Shown in pieces: positions 7,941-15,942 of a DNA stretch of 64,000 bases; position 1 is the first letter of the stretch; each line of letters begins with the position of its first letter. Position numbers and translations under genes: made by a program. The notes under the pieces are model-generated. The model saw only the letters and a list, made by a program, of their open reading frames with translations, was not told the origin of the DNA and ran no database searches. The stretch comes from Persephonella atlantica (GTDB taxonomy: Bacteria > Aquificota > Aquificia > Aquificales > Hydrogenothermaceae), in NCBI RefSeq assembly GCF_016617615.1, contig NZ_JAACYA010000002.1:310001-374000 (forward strand), read 5' to 3'.

Positions 7941-9990
7941 AGCCTCCTGCATCTGTGTTGTGACACATTCCTCCTCCACCACAGGAAGGAGCATATACAT
8001 CTCTGTTACTCATTGTTGTGTTCCACTTAAATCCTCTCATTCTAAGCTGCAAATTTCCGTTGTAGTTGTAGTTATAAGGCTCTGGCATTGTCTCATAACC
8101 TATAAGCCTTGATATTGGAGAGCCGTGGGGAACAGCAACATGACATTTGACACATTCAATAGAGTACATAGGTCCAGGCCGTGTTAACATATGAACATCA
8201 GCCTGTGTCAGGTCGTGACAGTTAGTACAGAACAGTCCATCTGTTGTATTGTCTTTCACATCTCCTGTTGTATAGAGGGTTCCATCTGGTTTTGTAGGCC
8301 AGTTGGTATTTGGACCTTTTAACATAAACTTGTGGGTTGAACCGTGGGGACCTCTTGGGTCAACACCGTCCTCTGCATCTGCACCGTGACAGTCTGTACA
8401 GTACATGGTCTGATTACCTACATTAGTATTCCATGGAGGTAAAAGCTGCGATGCTGTCAATGGTGCAGCATACCTTCCACCAAGGTTCAGCATCTCGTTT
8501 GTAGTCATCACAACAGGATGGGCAGACCTGTTGTATGGATTAAACTCACATGACTGGTCTGTAAGGACTATGTTGGACTGGTCTGAAATAAACTGTGTTG
8601 TACAGTCTCCATTGGGACTGTCTCCAAGGCCCCATCTTGAGTGGCATTTCATACATATCTGATACTCTTTCTGAGCTTCGGCCGTTGTGTTAAACGAGGT
8701 AGGCTGTGTCCACCTCTGCGGCCATACAGGTTCAACACCATAAACACCCTGAAGCACATTAGACACTAGATTTGATGGCGTCTGAGGATACCAGCCTGAC
8801 GGGTCAGATGGTGTTGCATGATTACCGGGAGATGCTTTGTGGGGATTATGACAGTCCATACATTCTGCATGTTTAGAATCACTGAATTTAATACTGAAAC
8901 TGCTTGCAGGGTCTACCTCTGTTGATGTATAACCATAAAGTACATCCAATATTGTATGTATTCCAGATATTGTTTTTACAGGATGTCCAAAAGGTCTATC
9001 TGGAGGCAGTAGTGTTTCTATATCTTTTGCTCCACCATTTCCATGACATGGAGCAAGATTACTTTGGCTTGCAGCTCCTTTGAAACATGTCTGTTCTTCA
9101 GGTTTCCTCAAAAGTGGCTTTCCAGAAGGAGGATACGGAGGCGTATTATGTGGTTTATGACAGTTACCACATCCTAAATCTGCAACAGAAACTGGCGTGC
9201 CTTCTCCATAATGGGCATTTACCCCAGAGTCTGTATATGTTAATGTTTGTGTGTTGTGAGCACTTGTATCCCAACCGGGTTTATCATGACAGGAAATACA
9301 TGTCTGTTTAAAGTCCTGTGCAAGATTACCTACATCAACTCTTAAAAACTGTTTATTCTGCTTGTGGGGGTCGTGACAGGAGGTACACTCAACATATGAT
9401 TTACCACCATAGTTATACAGTTTTATAGGAGGCAACGGATGAGGGTTTCTCAGCTCTACAGTTTTTACAGTACCGTCTCCAAATGTCTTCTGTATATTCG
9501 GATTATACTCAATGGCTACAGGATGGTGAATAGAAAGGTCTGAACCTATAAATGTCCTCAAATTTGAAGGCAGTGTTCCATCTGGATTGACGTTTTGCAT
9601 CTGAATAACACTGTTTCCCAGCTCTGTACCCCTGACTATGTAAACAGCTCCTATCGCAACCGTTCCATCGTGACAGGACAAACACTGTCTTGAAACAATT
9701 CCCGGCTGTCCTTCCACTTCCGAAAGCTGCATAGGAGTTGGATAGTTAATCCTTCCTATAAATTCACTGTCATACAGGTTATACACAGTGGTTGGCATCT
9801 TCCTGTTCCACAGAGGCGTTCCTTCTCTCTCGTGGTGGGGAATGTGGCAGAAAACACATATCTCTGTCTCTGTTGTTGCTTTTATACTACCTGGTCCTGT
9901 TACGGACAGATTGTGTTTTGTCTGCTCTATCCCAGCGTTTGCGGAAAAAAATATTCCTGTTATTAAGATAATTATCTTTCTTATTCTCAT
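7924..9990 (-). CDS. Large multiheme cytochrome c (10 CxxCH plus two unusual heme sites)
   Basis: A 688-residue exported cytochrome. Ten canonical motifs occur in order: CVFCH, CLSCH, CTSCH, CISCH, CGNCH, CMDCH, CMKCH, CTDCH, CTNCH, CVKCH. Two non-canonical candidates are present: a C-x12-CH (QTCFKG...APCHG) between the fifth and sixth, and a C-x5-CH (SCGGGGMCH) at the extreme C-terminus. The first ~240 residues reproduce the OmcE-like tetraheme module (TKHNLS, CVFCHIPH, PLWN, CLSCHDG, HHPVAIEY, VECTSCHDPH, FLR, CISCHDK). A different, longer multiheme region follows. The signal peptide ends near FFSANA. The start overlaps the upstream NHL gene by 4 bases. Likely an outer-surface or periplasmic partner of the tetraheme subunits. 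Confidence 0.88.
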   Translation of the reverse strand: MRIRKIIILITGIFFSANAGIEQTKHNLSVTGPGSIKATTETEICVFCHIPHHEREGTPLWNRKMPTTVYNLYDSEFIGRINYPTPMQLSEVEGQPGIVSRQCLSCHDGTVAIGAVYIVRGTELGNSVIQMQNVNPDGTLPSNLRTFIGSDLSIHHPVAIEYNPNIQKTFGDGTVKTVELRNPHPLPPIKLYNYGGKSYVECTSCHDPHKQNKQFLRVDVGNLAQDFKQTCISCHDKPGWDTSAHNTQTLTYTDSGVNAHYGEGTPVSVADLGCGNCHKPHNTPPYPPSGKPLLRKPEEQTCFKGAASQSNLAPCHGNGGAKDIETLLPPDRPFGHPVKTISGIHTILDVLYGYTSTEVDPASSFSIKFSDSKHAECMDCHNPHKASPGNHATPSDPSGWYPQTPSNLVSNVLQGVYGVEPVWPQRWTQPTSFNTTAEAQKEYQICMKCHSRWGLGDSPNGDCTTQFISDQSNIVLTDQSCEFNPYNRSAHPVVMTTNEMLNLGGRYAAPLTASQLLPPWNTNVGNQTMYCTDCHGADAEDGVDPRGPHGSTHKFMLKGPNTNWPTKPDGTLYTTGDVKDNTTDGLFCTNCHDLTQADVHMLTRPGPMYSIECVKCHVAVPHGSPISRLIGYETMPEPYNYNYNGNLQLRMRGFKWNTTMSNRDVYAPSCGGGGMCHNTDAGGYDTYP

Positions 9991-10982
9991 CTCAGAGCAC
10001 CTCCTTTCAGGTACTTCAGCACCTGAATCCTCATGTTGTAAGAGTCACTCACAAATATGTAGTTGTCTTTTGAGATAGATATATCAGCAGGATAGGCGAA
10101 CTGTCCCTTCCCTGTTCCATAGTTGCCAATTACAAGGAGAAGCCTTCCCCTCTGGTCAAAAATCTGAACAGCAGATAAGAGAGTATCTGTCACATATATA
10201 TTTCCATCACTGTCAACAGCTATTCCCCGTGGATTTGCAAATGTTCCTATAACTGTTCCCCGTTCCCCAAACATACGGAGAAACCTTCCGTCTTTATCAA
10301 ATATCTGAATCCTTGCATTCATAGAATCTACAACATAAAGATTTCCTTCTCTGTCTAATGTTATAAATGTGGGTCTGTTAAACTCTCCTTTTCCTGTTCC
10401 TGTTCTTCCAATTTTTTTAATCAGTTTTCCGTTTTTCAGTGAAACAACATATATCTTTCCCCCTACTGTATCTGTGATGAAAAGTCTATCCCTTTCCTTA
10501 TCTATAGCAAGCCCCGTAGGCCTGATTATTATTGTAGAACCTATTTTCCCAAGGAAATCCCCATCTCCATTTGTTATAAAAACTGTCCCCAGAACAGAGT
10601 CTGAAACATAAATTCTTCCTCTTTTATCAACAGCAACATCAATAGGAGAAGAGAGGGAATAATCTCCAATGTGGTCAATAACCTTTACAGACTTTTTCTC
10701 AAAATCAAAGATAAACACAGCCTTTGAACCTGTATCGGTAAAATAGAGTTTGTTTTTATGTATACAGGAGCCAAAAGGTTTAATCATCATTTTCTTTTTC
10801 TTTCCAAAAAGAATATCTGCAAGCTTACTGAAAAATCCTCTTTCTTTCTCAAAATCCTCAACTTTTTTTATCTCCCTTACAAACTCCACCTTAGGTTCAT
10901 CTGGTGGTGGCGGCCAAACTATTCTTTCTTCCGCCTTTATACAAACGGTAAAAATAAGAAACACAGCAAACATATACCTCAT
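9987..10982 (-). CDS. Exported NHL-repeat beta-propeller (copy 1)
   Basis: About 331 residues: a signal peptide (to IKA), a WPPPPDEPKVEF motif, then an NHL-type six-bladed propeller with repeated units such as PFGSCI...LYFTDTGSKAV, PIDVAVDKRGRIYVSDS, PTGLAIDKERDRLFITDT, PTFITLDREGNLYVVDS, PRGIAVDSDGNIYVTDT and PADISISKDNYIFVSDS. NHL propellers usually bind proteins or ligands. Here one lies beside each multiheme protein, suggesting a scaffold, assembly or docking role. The ATG at 10982 with GGGG seven bases upstream is preferred to the TTG at 10988. It overlaps the downstream cytochrome gene by 4 bases. Confidence 0.88.
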   Translation of the reverse strand: MRYMFAVFLIFTVCIKAEERIVWPPPPDEPKVEFVREIKKVEDFEKERGFFSKLADILFGKKKKMMIKPFGSCIHKNKLYFTDTGSKAVFIFDFEKKSVKVIDHIGDYSLSSPIDVAVDKRGRIYVSDSVLGTVFITNGDGDFLGKIGSTIIIRPTGLAIDKERDRLFITDTVGGKIYVVSLKNGKLIKKIGRTGTGKGEFNRPTFITLDREGNLYVVDSMNARIQIFDKDGRFLRMFGERGTVIGTFANPRGIAVDSDGNIYVTDTLLSAVQIFDQRGRLLLVIGNYGTGKGQFAYPADISISKDNYIFVSDSYNMRIQVLKYLKGGALR

Positions 10983-10992
10983 CTTCAACCCC

Positions 10993-13320
10993 TTAGAAAA
11001 CCCTGTAAACTTTAAACTGGGTTATATAGTTGTGTCTTTCTCCATAATTTTTGTTATTTTCATAAAAATACTGGAAGTCCCACTTGAAAAACAGACTTCT
11101 GATTCTGTAATCAATCCCTGTCGTAAGAGTAGCATAATTTGTATTGTAGTAAGAGTCTCTGTGAACATCCAGTGACAGTTTATAAAGTAGTCTTCTTGTT
11201 ATTTTATAACTGAGATTCATATTAGCATACGGATATATCCTTTCAGGTCTATTCTTGCCGTAATAGTACTTCATACCGATAACTGAGCTCAGCCTTCCTT
11301 TCCATCCTAATAACTTCCTGTATCTAAGAGCATTTGATATCTCAAGATTGTCGTAGTTTGTCTCAGAAAATCCACCTGATGGTCTGTAGTATTTACTGTC
11401 CTGGTAGTAGTAATTGATGCTGTGTTCAAACCTCAGATTGTTTAAAAGGTATGCATTAAATCTCTCACTTATGTTATATGTAGTGCTTTTGTCATTTTTG
11501 CTGGAGTTGTATTCAGAAGCAGAGCCTGAAAGCGTAAAGTCCGAATCTAAAAAAGAAAACCTCTTGTTTATCCCTCCATTTACAGAAACTGTTCCTCCTA
11601 CTCTGTTTATATTCCCAGATTCAATCTGTCCTGATAAACCTGTTCCTCCAAAAACAGAAAATGTTTCTGACAGATACTTGTTATAAGCAATATTTACTCC
11701 TGTATTGAGAAGTTTCTGATCTGCATTTGTTCCAGAAGATGTAAAAAGTATAAGGTTGTGATTCAAGTTCCAGTTTTCATTTATCATATATGCCATATTT
11801 TCATTAAAAGAGAAAAATGTTAGCTGAAAATCTCTTGATTCAGATCGTGTAGCAGAAAATCCAAAATTTGCTGTAAGTCTTTCTGATGGGTTCCACATAT
11901 AGTTAACATTACCTGTCAGGTTTTTTATGTCTGAATATGAGTTGCTGTAATACCTCAGATTTGAGTTTAGATTTGATTTTTTGGATACTTTCCATCTGTA
12001 ATCCATATTGAAGTTGTTTATGTCCTGCTTCACCTTTCTGTAAGAGGATATATTAGGATACCGCTGTATGTAATCATCTATATTTTTCTTAAAGGCTATA
12101 TTTAATGCTTTATTTATCCAGTTTTTACCATAACTTAAAGAAAACTCCTCCGATTTTCTATCTTCTGAAAAATCTATACCTGTTGATTTTGATTTTGACT
12201 TTCTGTAACTGTAGTTAACGTTTGAGTTAATAAGCCTTACACTTCCGAAAAGACCGTAAGCATCGGTTTTTCTTTCTATGTAGGAGGTTCTATCATAATA
12301 TGTGTACCACAGGGGAGACTGGGTTCTTCTGGCAAAAAGATTTATAGGAAACTTTGAATTTCTTAGAATATTAAACTCAACATCATAACCGATAAGTTTT
12401 GAGGTAGAATCTGTTTTTGAACCTCCTGTTTTCTGGGTGGAATCTTCTCTTACAAAATTCCCTCCAAGCCTGTACGATAACAGTCTTGGACTGTATATAT
12501 ATCCCTCATAATTCAGCTCATAGTACTGTCTGAAGGATTTCCTTGTTGTTTTTCTGTAAGGATCCTTATAGTTTTCCATTTTATAGGTAAATTCAACCTT
12601 CCCCCAGAATCCTCTCTGTTTGTGTGTAAGCATATAAGCAGGAACAAAGAAAACAGCACCTATAATCTTCTTGTACAGAGGTATCCTGGGTTTTTCTTCT
12701 TCAAACAGACTTATCTCTTCCTCCTCAAATTCCGGCATAACTTTTTCTTCTTCCATAATCACTTCTTCTTTTTTCTCTTCAACCTTTTTGGCTTTTTCCA
12801 CAACCCTTTTTTCCTCTGCAACAAGCTGTTTTCCCTTTGCGACCTTAGTTATATCAGTTTTTACGATGATTGAGCTTATAGGCAGCTTATCCTGAATCTC
12901 TCTCAGCAGGTTGTAGTTATCAAAAAGCCCATACCTTACCGCATAAAAGCCCTTGTCTGTTTTGTAGATAAAAGCTCCGTCCCTAAGCTCTTCCGGTAGT
13001 TTTTTAAGAAATTTTTCGGCATTTTCCTTTTTCTTGAAAGAACCAAGCTGGAGAGAATAAAAAAACTTCTCCTTTTCTGTTTTGAAAACCTCCTCCCTCT
13101 TGGGCTGGGCAGTGTTTTGAGCAATAAGCACCCTTACTCTGTATATATCTGGTAAAACTTTCTCTGGACTTTCTGATTTATCCCTTTTTGTTTTTTTACT
13201 TCTTTCTGAAAAATATCCCTGAGAAGAAGCAGAAGCTGATATGGCAAAATAGTTCAATGTACTTACATTAGTTAACGCCACCCCCGTAATAAGCGCAGTG
13301 ATAAGGTACCTCTTTTTCAT
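10993..13320 (-). CDS. SPOR domain fused to a large outer-membrane beta-barrel
   Basis: A 775-residue protein. After the signal peptide, residues ~85-156 form a SPOR domain (FFYSLQLGSFKKKENAEKFL ... GFYAVRYG), which binds denuded peptidoglycan. A strongly charged Lys/Glu linker (158-212) and a short hydrophobic stretch follow. The remaining ~535 residues alternate aromatic and polar residues in strand-like units (for example LNSNLRYYSNSYSDIKNL) and end in ...YRVF, the terminal Phe typical of outer-membrane barrels. With neighbouring multiheme proteins it is a good candidate for the porin sheath of an electron conduit, in the role of MtrB/PioB, although I see no direct family match. Strand number cannot be counted reliably by eye. 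Confidence 0.75.
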   Translation of the reverse strand: MKKRYLITALITGVALTNVSTLNYFAISASASSQGYFSERSKKTKRDKSESPEKVLPDIYRVRVLIAQNTAQPKREEVFKTEKEKFFYSLQLGSFKKKENAEKFLKKLPEELRDGAFIYKTDKGFYAVRYGLFDNYNLLREIQDKLPISSIIVKTDITKVAKGKQLVAEEKRVVEKAKKVEEKKEEVIMEEEKVMPEFEEEEISLFEEEKPRIPLYKKIIGAVFFVPAYMLTHKQRGFWGKVEFTYKMENYKDPYRKTTRKSFRQYYELNYEGYIYSPRLLSYRLGGNFVREDSTQKTGGSKTDSTSKLIGYDVEFNILRNSKFPINLFARRTQSPLWYTYYDRTSYIERKTDAYGLFGSVRLINSNVNYSYRKSKSKSTGIDFSEDRKSEEFSLSYGKNWINKALNIAFKKNIDDYIQRYPNISSYRKVKQDINNFNMDYRWKVSKKSNLNSNLRYYSNSYSDIKNLTGNVNYMWNPSERLTANFGFSATRSESRDFQLTFFSFNENMAYMINENWNLNHNLILFTSSGTNADQKLLNTGVNIAYNKYLSETFSVFGGTGLSGQIESGNINRVGGTVSVNGGINKRFSFLDSDFTLSGSASEYNSSKNDKSTTYNISERFNAYLLNNLRFEHSINYYYQDSKYYRPSGGFSETNYDNLEISNALRYRKLLGWKGRLSSVIGMKYYYGKNRPERIYPYANMNLSYKITRRLLYKLSLDVHRDSYYNTNYATLTTGIDYRIRSLFFKWDFQYFYENNKNYGERHNYITQFKVYRVF

Positions 13321-13337
13321 CCCTTCCCACCAATTGA

Positions 13338-14306
13338 TTATTTATCGTAAACCACAACCTTAAGATCTTTTTTAGCATCATTCAGCAGTGCTTCATACTT
13401 TTCTTTCCTGATCTTTTCTGTAAGTTCTCTTCTGAGTTTGTCTTTTATCTGCTTAAATGGAACAATCCGTGAAGGTCTCTTCCCTTCAACTTTTATTATG
13501 TGAAATCCAAGCTCTGTCTCTATTATTTTGCTTATCTGTCCAACCTTCAGCTTGTATATCTCTTCTTCTACTTTTTTCTCAAATCTTCCTTTGTGGACAA
13601 ATCCTATTTCTCCTCCTTTTATTCTGCTCAGGTCGTCTGAATATCTGTATGCTACATCTCCAAAGTCTTTTCCTGAGATTATTTCCTTATAGGCTTTCTC
13701 AGCCCTTTCCTTTGCTATCTGTCTCCCTTTAGGCTTTGAAGGATCAACCTTTATGTATATGTATCTGATTTTCAGTGATTCTGGTTCTTTGAATTTATAC
13801 TTATTCTTCTCATAATATTCTTTCAGCTCTTTATCCGTGAGTTTCACATTTACATATTTGTTCAGCAGCTGGTCTATCATAAGCCTTTTTTTCAGTTCTT
13901 CTCTGAACTGTTTCAGAGATATACCAGTTTCTCTCAGCATTTTTTCAAGGTTTTCTTTTGATTTGTACCTCTTCTCTAACTCTTTCATCAGTCTATCTAT
14001 CTGAGTTTCAGGTACTTTTATACCCTTTTTCTTTGCTTCATAATACAGAAGCTCTCTGTTTATCAGATAGTTGAGGGCTTTTTTTCTGAGCTCTTTTTTC
14101 TTTTTTTCTGTAAGACTTCTGTGGTAAAAATTCATCGGAAGGAGAACCTTCATGTATCTCTGGACGTCCATTTCTGTTATTTTCTTATTTCCCACCTCTG
14201 CTACTACTTTCTTCTTAAGCTGTGGGTCTATTTTCCAGCTGAAACCCTGATATGCCTGAGCAAAAGAGACAAAAACTAAAAGTAACCACAAAAATCTTCT
14301 CATCAT
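13338..14306 (-). CDS. Periplasmic parvulin-type prolyl isomerase (SurA/PrsA-like)
   Basis: A 322-residue exported chaperone. A signal peptide ends near FAQA. A SurA-like helical N-domain (about 30-170: VAEVGNKKITEMDVQRYM ... LINRELLYYEAKKKGIKV) is followed by a parvulin rotamase domain (about 175-290: IRYIYIKVDPSK, DFGDVAYRYSDDLSRIKGGEIGFV, ELGFHIIKVEGKRP). It probably helps fold the barrel or cytochromes of this operon. AGGAGAA precedes the ATG. It lies 8 bases after the NHL gene and 17 before the barrel gene, so it is clearly co-transcribed. Confidence 0.92.
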   Translation of the reverse strand: MMRRFLWLLLVFVSFAQAYQGFSWKIDPQLKKKVVAEVGNKKITEMDVQRYMKVLLPMNFYHRSLTEKKKKELRKKALNYLINRELLYYEAKKKGIKVPETQIDRLMKELEKRYKSKENLEKMLRETGISLKQFREELKKRLMIDQLLNKYVNVKLTDKELKEYYEKNKYKFKEPESLKIRYIYIKVDPSKPKGRQIAKERAEKAYKEIISGKDFGDVAYRYSDDLSRIKGGEIGFVHKGRFEKKVEEEIYKLKVGQISKIIETELGFHIIKVEGKRPSRIVPFKQIKDKLRRELTEKIRKEKYEALLNDAKKDLKVVVYDK

Positions 14307-14313
14307 TTCTCCT

Positions 14314-15306
14314 TTATTTTAGATACTGGAATATCTGTATCCTTTTGTTAAAAGAATCCACAACATAAATTCTGTCTTTCTCATCTACATACAATCCTGC
14401 AGGAAGTAAGAATTTCGCAGGCTGCGTTCCAGCTTCTCCTATGTAGTAAAGCACCTCTCCTTCAGGGGAAAAAATCTGGAAGTTATTGAATGCTGCATCA
14501 ACCACGTATACGTTCCCATCACTATCAACACCAATGCCTTTAGGACGGGCAAATCTGCCAGGAATGTTACCATTACCGCCTATGGTCAGTACATGCTCAA
14601 AGTTTTTATTAAAAACCTGAACCCTGAAAAGCTGGGTATCAGTAATATAGATATTTCCATTCTTTCTGTTAACAGCTATGTTAGTTGGGTAGTTAAACTC
14701 TCCGTCCTTATCACCTCTGTGTCCAAATCCTCTGATAAAGTTTCCATCAAAATCATAGACCTTTACCCTGTGGTCAAAAGTATCAACTACATAAACCCTT
14801 TCTAACTTATCATCAACTGCTATACCAACAGGCTTTTTAAACTCTCCTCTTTTTCCTACAGCAAAAACAAGTCTTCCCTTACTGTCAAATCCAAAAACTT
14901 TCTTTAAAGTTGCATCAGAAACAAATAGAACATTCAGCTTTTTAGAGTAAGCAAGACACATAGGAAGTCTGAGTCTAATGGGAAGTTCTAAAATTTTAAG
15001 ATTTTTTGTCTTGAAATTATAAGAAAATATAACACCATGTGCCGTATCTGTAAAAAACAGAAATCCTCTGGCATAGACAACACCGTACGGTTTTCCTATA
15101 AAGTCCGGATCTACAAGTTCACTTTCTTCTCCAAATATAATTTCAAAAAAACTGCTTTTTTTCTCATAGTTATAGGGTGGAACCTGTCCCACATACTTTA
15201 TGTGTGGCTTTATACCTGGTTTTGGTTCAGGAAATAGTAACTCCTTTCCAGAAACAGATGCTAACATCCATATAAACAAGCAAAACAGTATCAGTTTATA
15301 ACGCAT
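14314..15306 (-). CDS. Exported NHL-repeat beta-propeller (copy 2)
   Basis: 330 residues with a signal peptide (to ASVSG), a FPEPKPGIKPHIKYVG segment related to the WPPPPDEP motif of its paralogues, and six NHL blades (PYGVVYARGFLFFTDT ... PVGIAVDDKLERVYVVDTFDHRVKVYD, PTNIAVNRKNGNIYITDT, PKGIGVDSDGNVYVVDA, PAGLYVDEKDRIYVVDSFNKRIQIFQYLK). It is closest to the 15943-17067 product. Its start overlaps the preceding tetraheme gene by 11 bases. A tetraheme gene followed by an NHL gene occurs twice in a row here. Confidence 0.9.
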   Translation of the reverse strand: MRYKLILFCLFIWMLASVSGKELLFPEPKPGIKPHIKYVGQVPPYNYEKKSSFFEIIFGEESELVDPDFIGKPYGVVYARGFLFFTDTAHGVIFSYNFKTKNLKILELPIRLRLPMCLAYSKKLNVLFVSDATLKKVFGFDSKGRLVFAVGKRGEFKKPVGIAVDDKLERVYVVDTFDHRVKVYDFDGNFIRGFGHRGDKDGEFNYPTNIAVNRKNGNIYITDTQLFRVQVFNKNFEHVLTIGGNGNIPGRFARPKGIGVDSDGNVYVVDAAFNNFQIFSPEGEVLYYIGEAGTQPAKFLLPAGLYVDEKDRIYVVDSFNKRIQIFQYLK

Positions 15307-15940
15307 GGCACCCTGTACACAGTTTACTCCCTCTATTTTTTGACCTTAAAAACAGTGGATTGGTTGTATGTGGGTCGTGACAGCTTGCACACTGCAACCT
15401 TCCGTTGTAATCCTTAATCAGGTCATAAACAAAATGTTTTTTACCTTCCCATCCTATAAGCGGACTGTTGTAAGGTCTGAGATACTTTCTGTCTTTCCGG
15501 TAAATAACAAATACCGGATGACTGTGAACACTTGTTCCTGTAGAAGACTTACCAAAAGTGATGTTTGGTGCATTGGCTCCATCATGACAGCTGAGGCATA
15601 CCATTGAAGATGGAGCAACACTCTTCAGTACCGGCCCTTTTCTTGTCTGTCCATAAATGGGAAACTTATCCACTTCCTTCTCCGGATCCCACCTGTATTC
15701 AACATCAACAAAGGTAACATCTATATTCTGGGTGTGGCACCACATACACAGGGCAAGATTATACTCTCCTGCTATGTTTGGGTTCAGGAATCTGCCCTTA
15801 TACTCAGCAAGGTTGTGTTTTGTGCTTCTTATACCTTTCTCATATTCTCCTCCCTCTTTCACAGGAAGGGAAACAAACTCATCAGCAGCATATAAATAAG
15901 CAGTTAAGAAAAAAAATAGAAATACATAAGAAAAAATCAT
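15296..15940 (-). CDS. Exported tetraheme cytochrome c (divergent OmcE-like, copy 3)
   Basis: 214 residues: a signal peptide (to AYLYAA), then STKHNLAEY, CMWCH, CLSCHDG, VHSHPVFVIYR, LQCASCHDPH, FLRS and LCTGCH, the same order of four hemes and accessory histidines as the two larger tetraheme proteins. It is shorter between hemes 2 and 3 and lacks the HTPHG...PLWNK stretch after heme 1 (CMWCHTQNI instead). It may be a minor or capping subunit, or serve a different acceptor. It sits 2 bases after the NHL lipoprotein gene. Confidence 0.83.
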   Translation of the reverse strand: MIFSYVFLFFFLTAYLYAADEFVSLPVKEGGEYEKGIRSTKHNLAEYKGRFLNPNIAGEYNLALCMWCHTQNIDVTFVDVEYRWDPEKEVDKFPIYGQTRKGPVLKSVAPSSMVCLSCHDGANAPNITFGKSSTGTSVHSHPVFVIYRKDRKYLRPYNSPLIGWEGKKHFVYDLIKDYNGRLQCASCHDPHTTNPLFLRSKNRGSKLCTGCHAL

Positions 15941-15942
15941 TG

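Noticed and set aside
7740-8112. Plus-strand frames across the 3' end of the large cytochrome gene
   Set aside because: Antisense shadows of three overlapping minus-strand genes with clear signal peptides and heme motifs.
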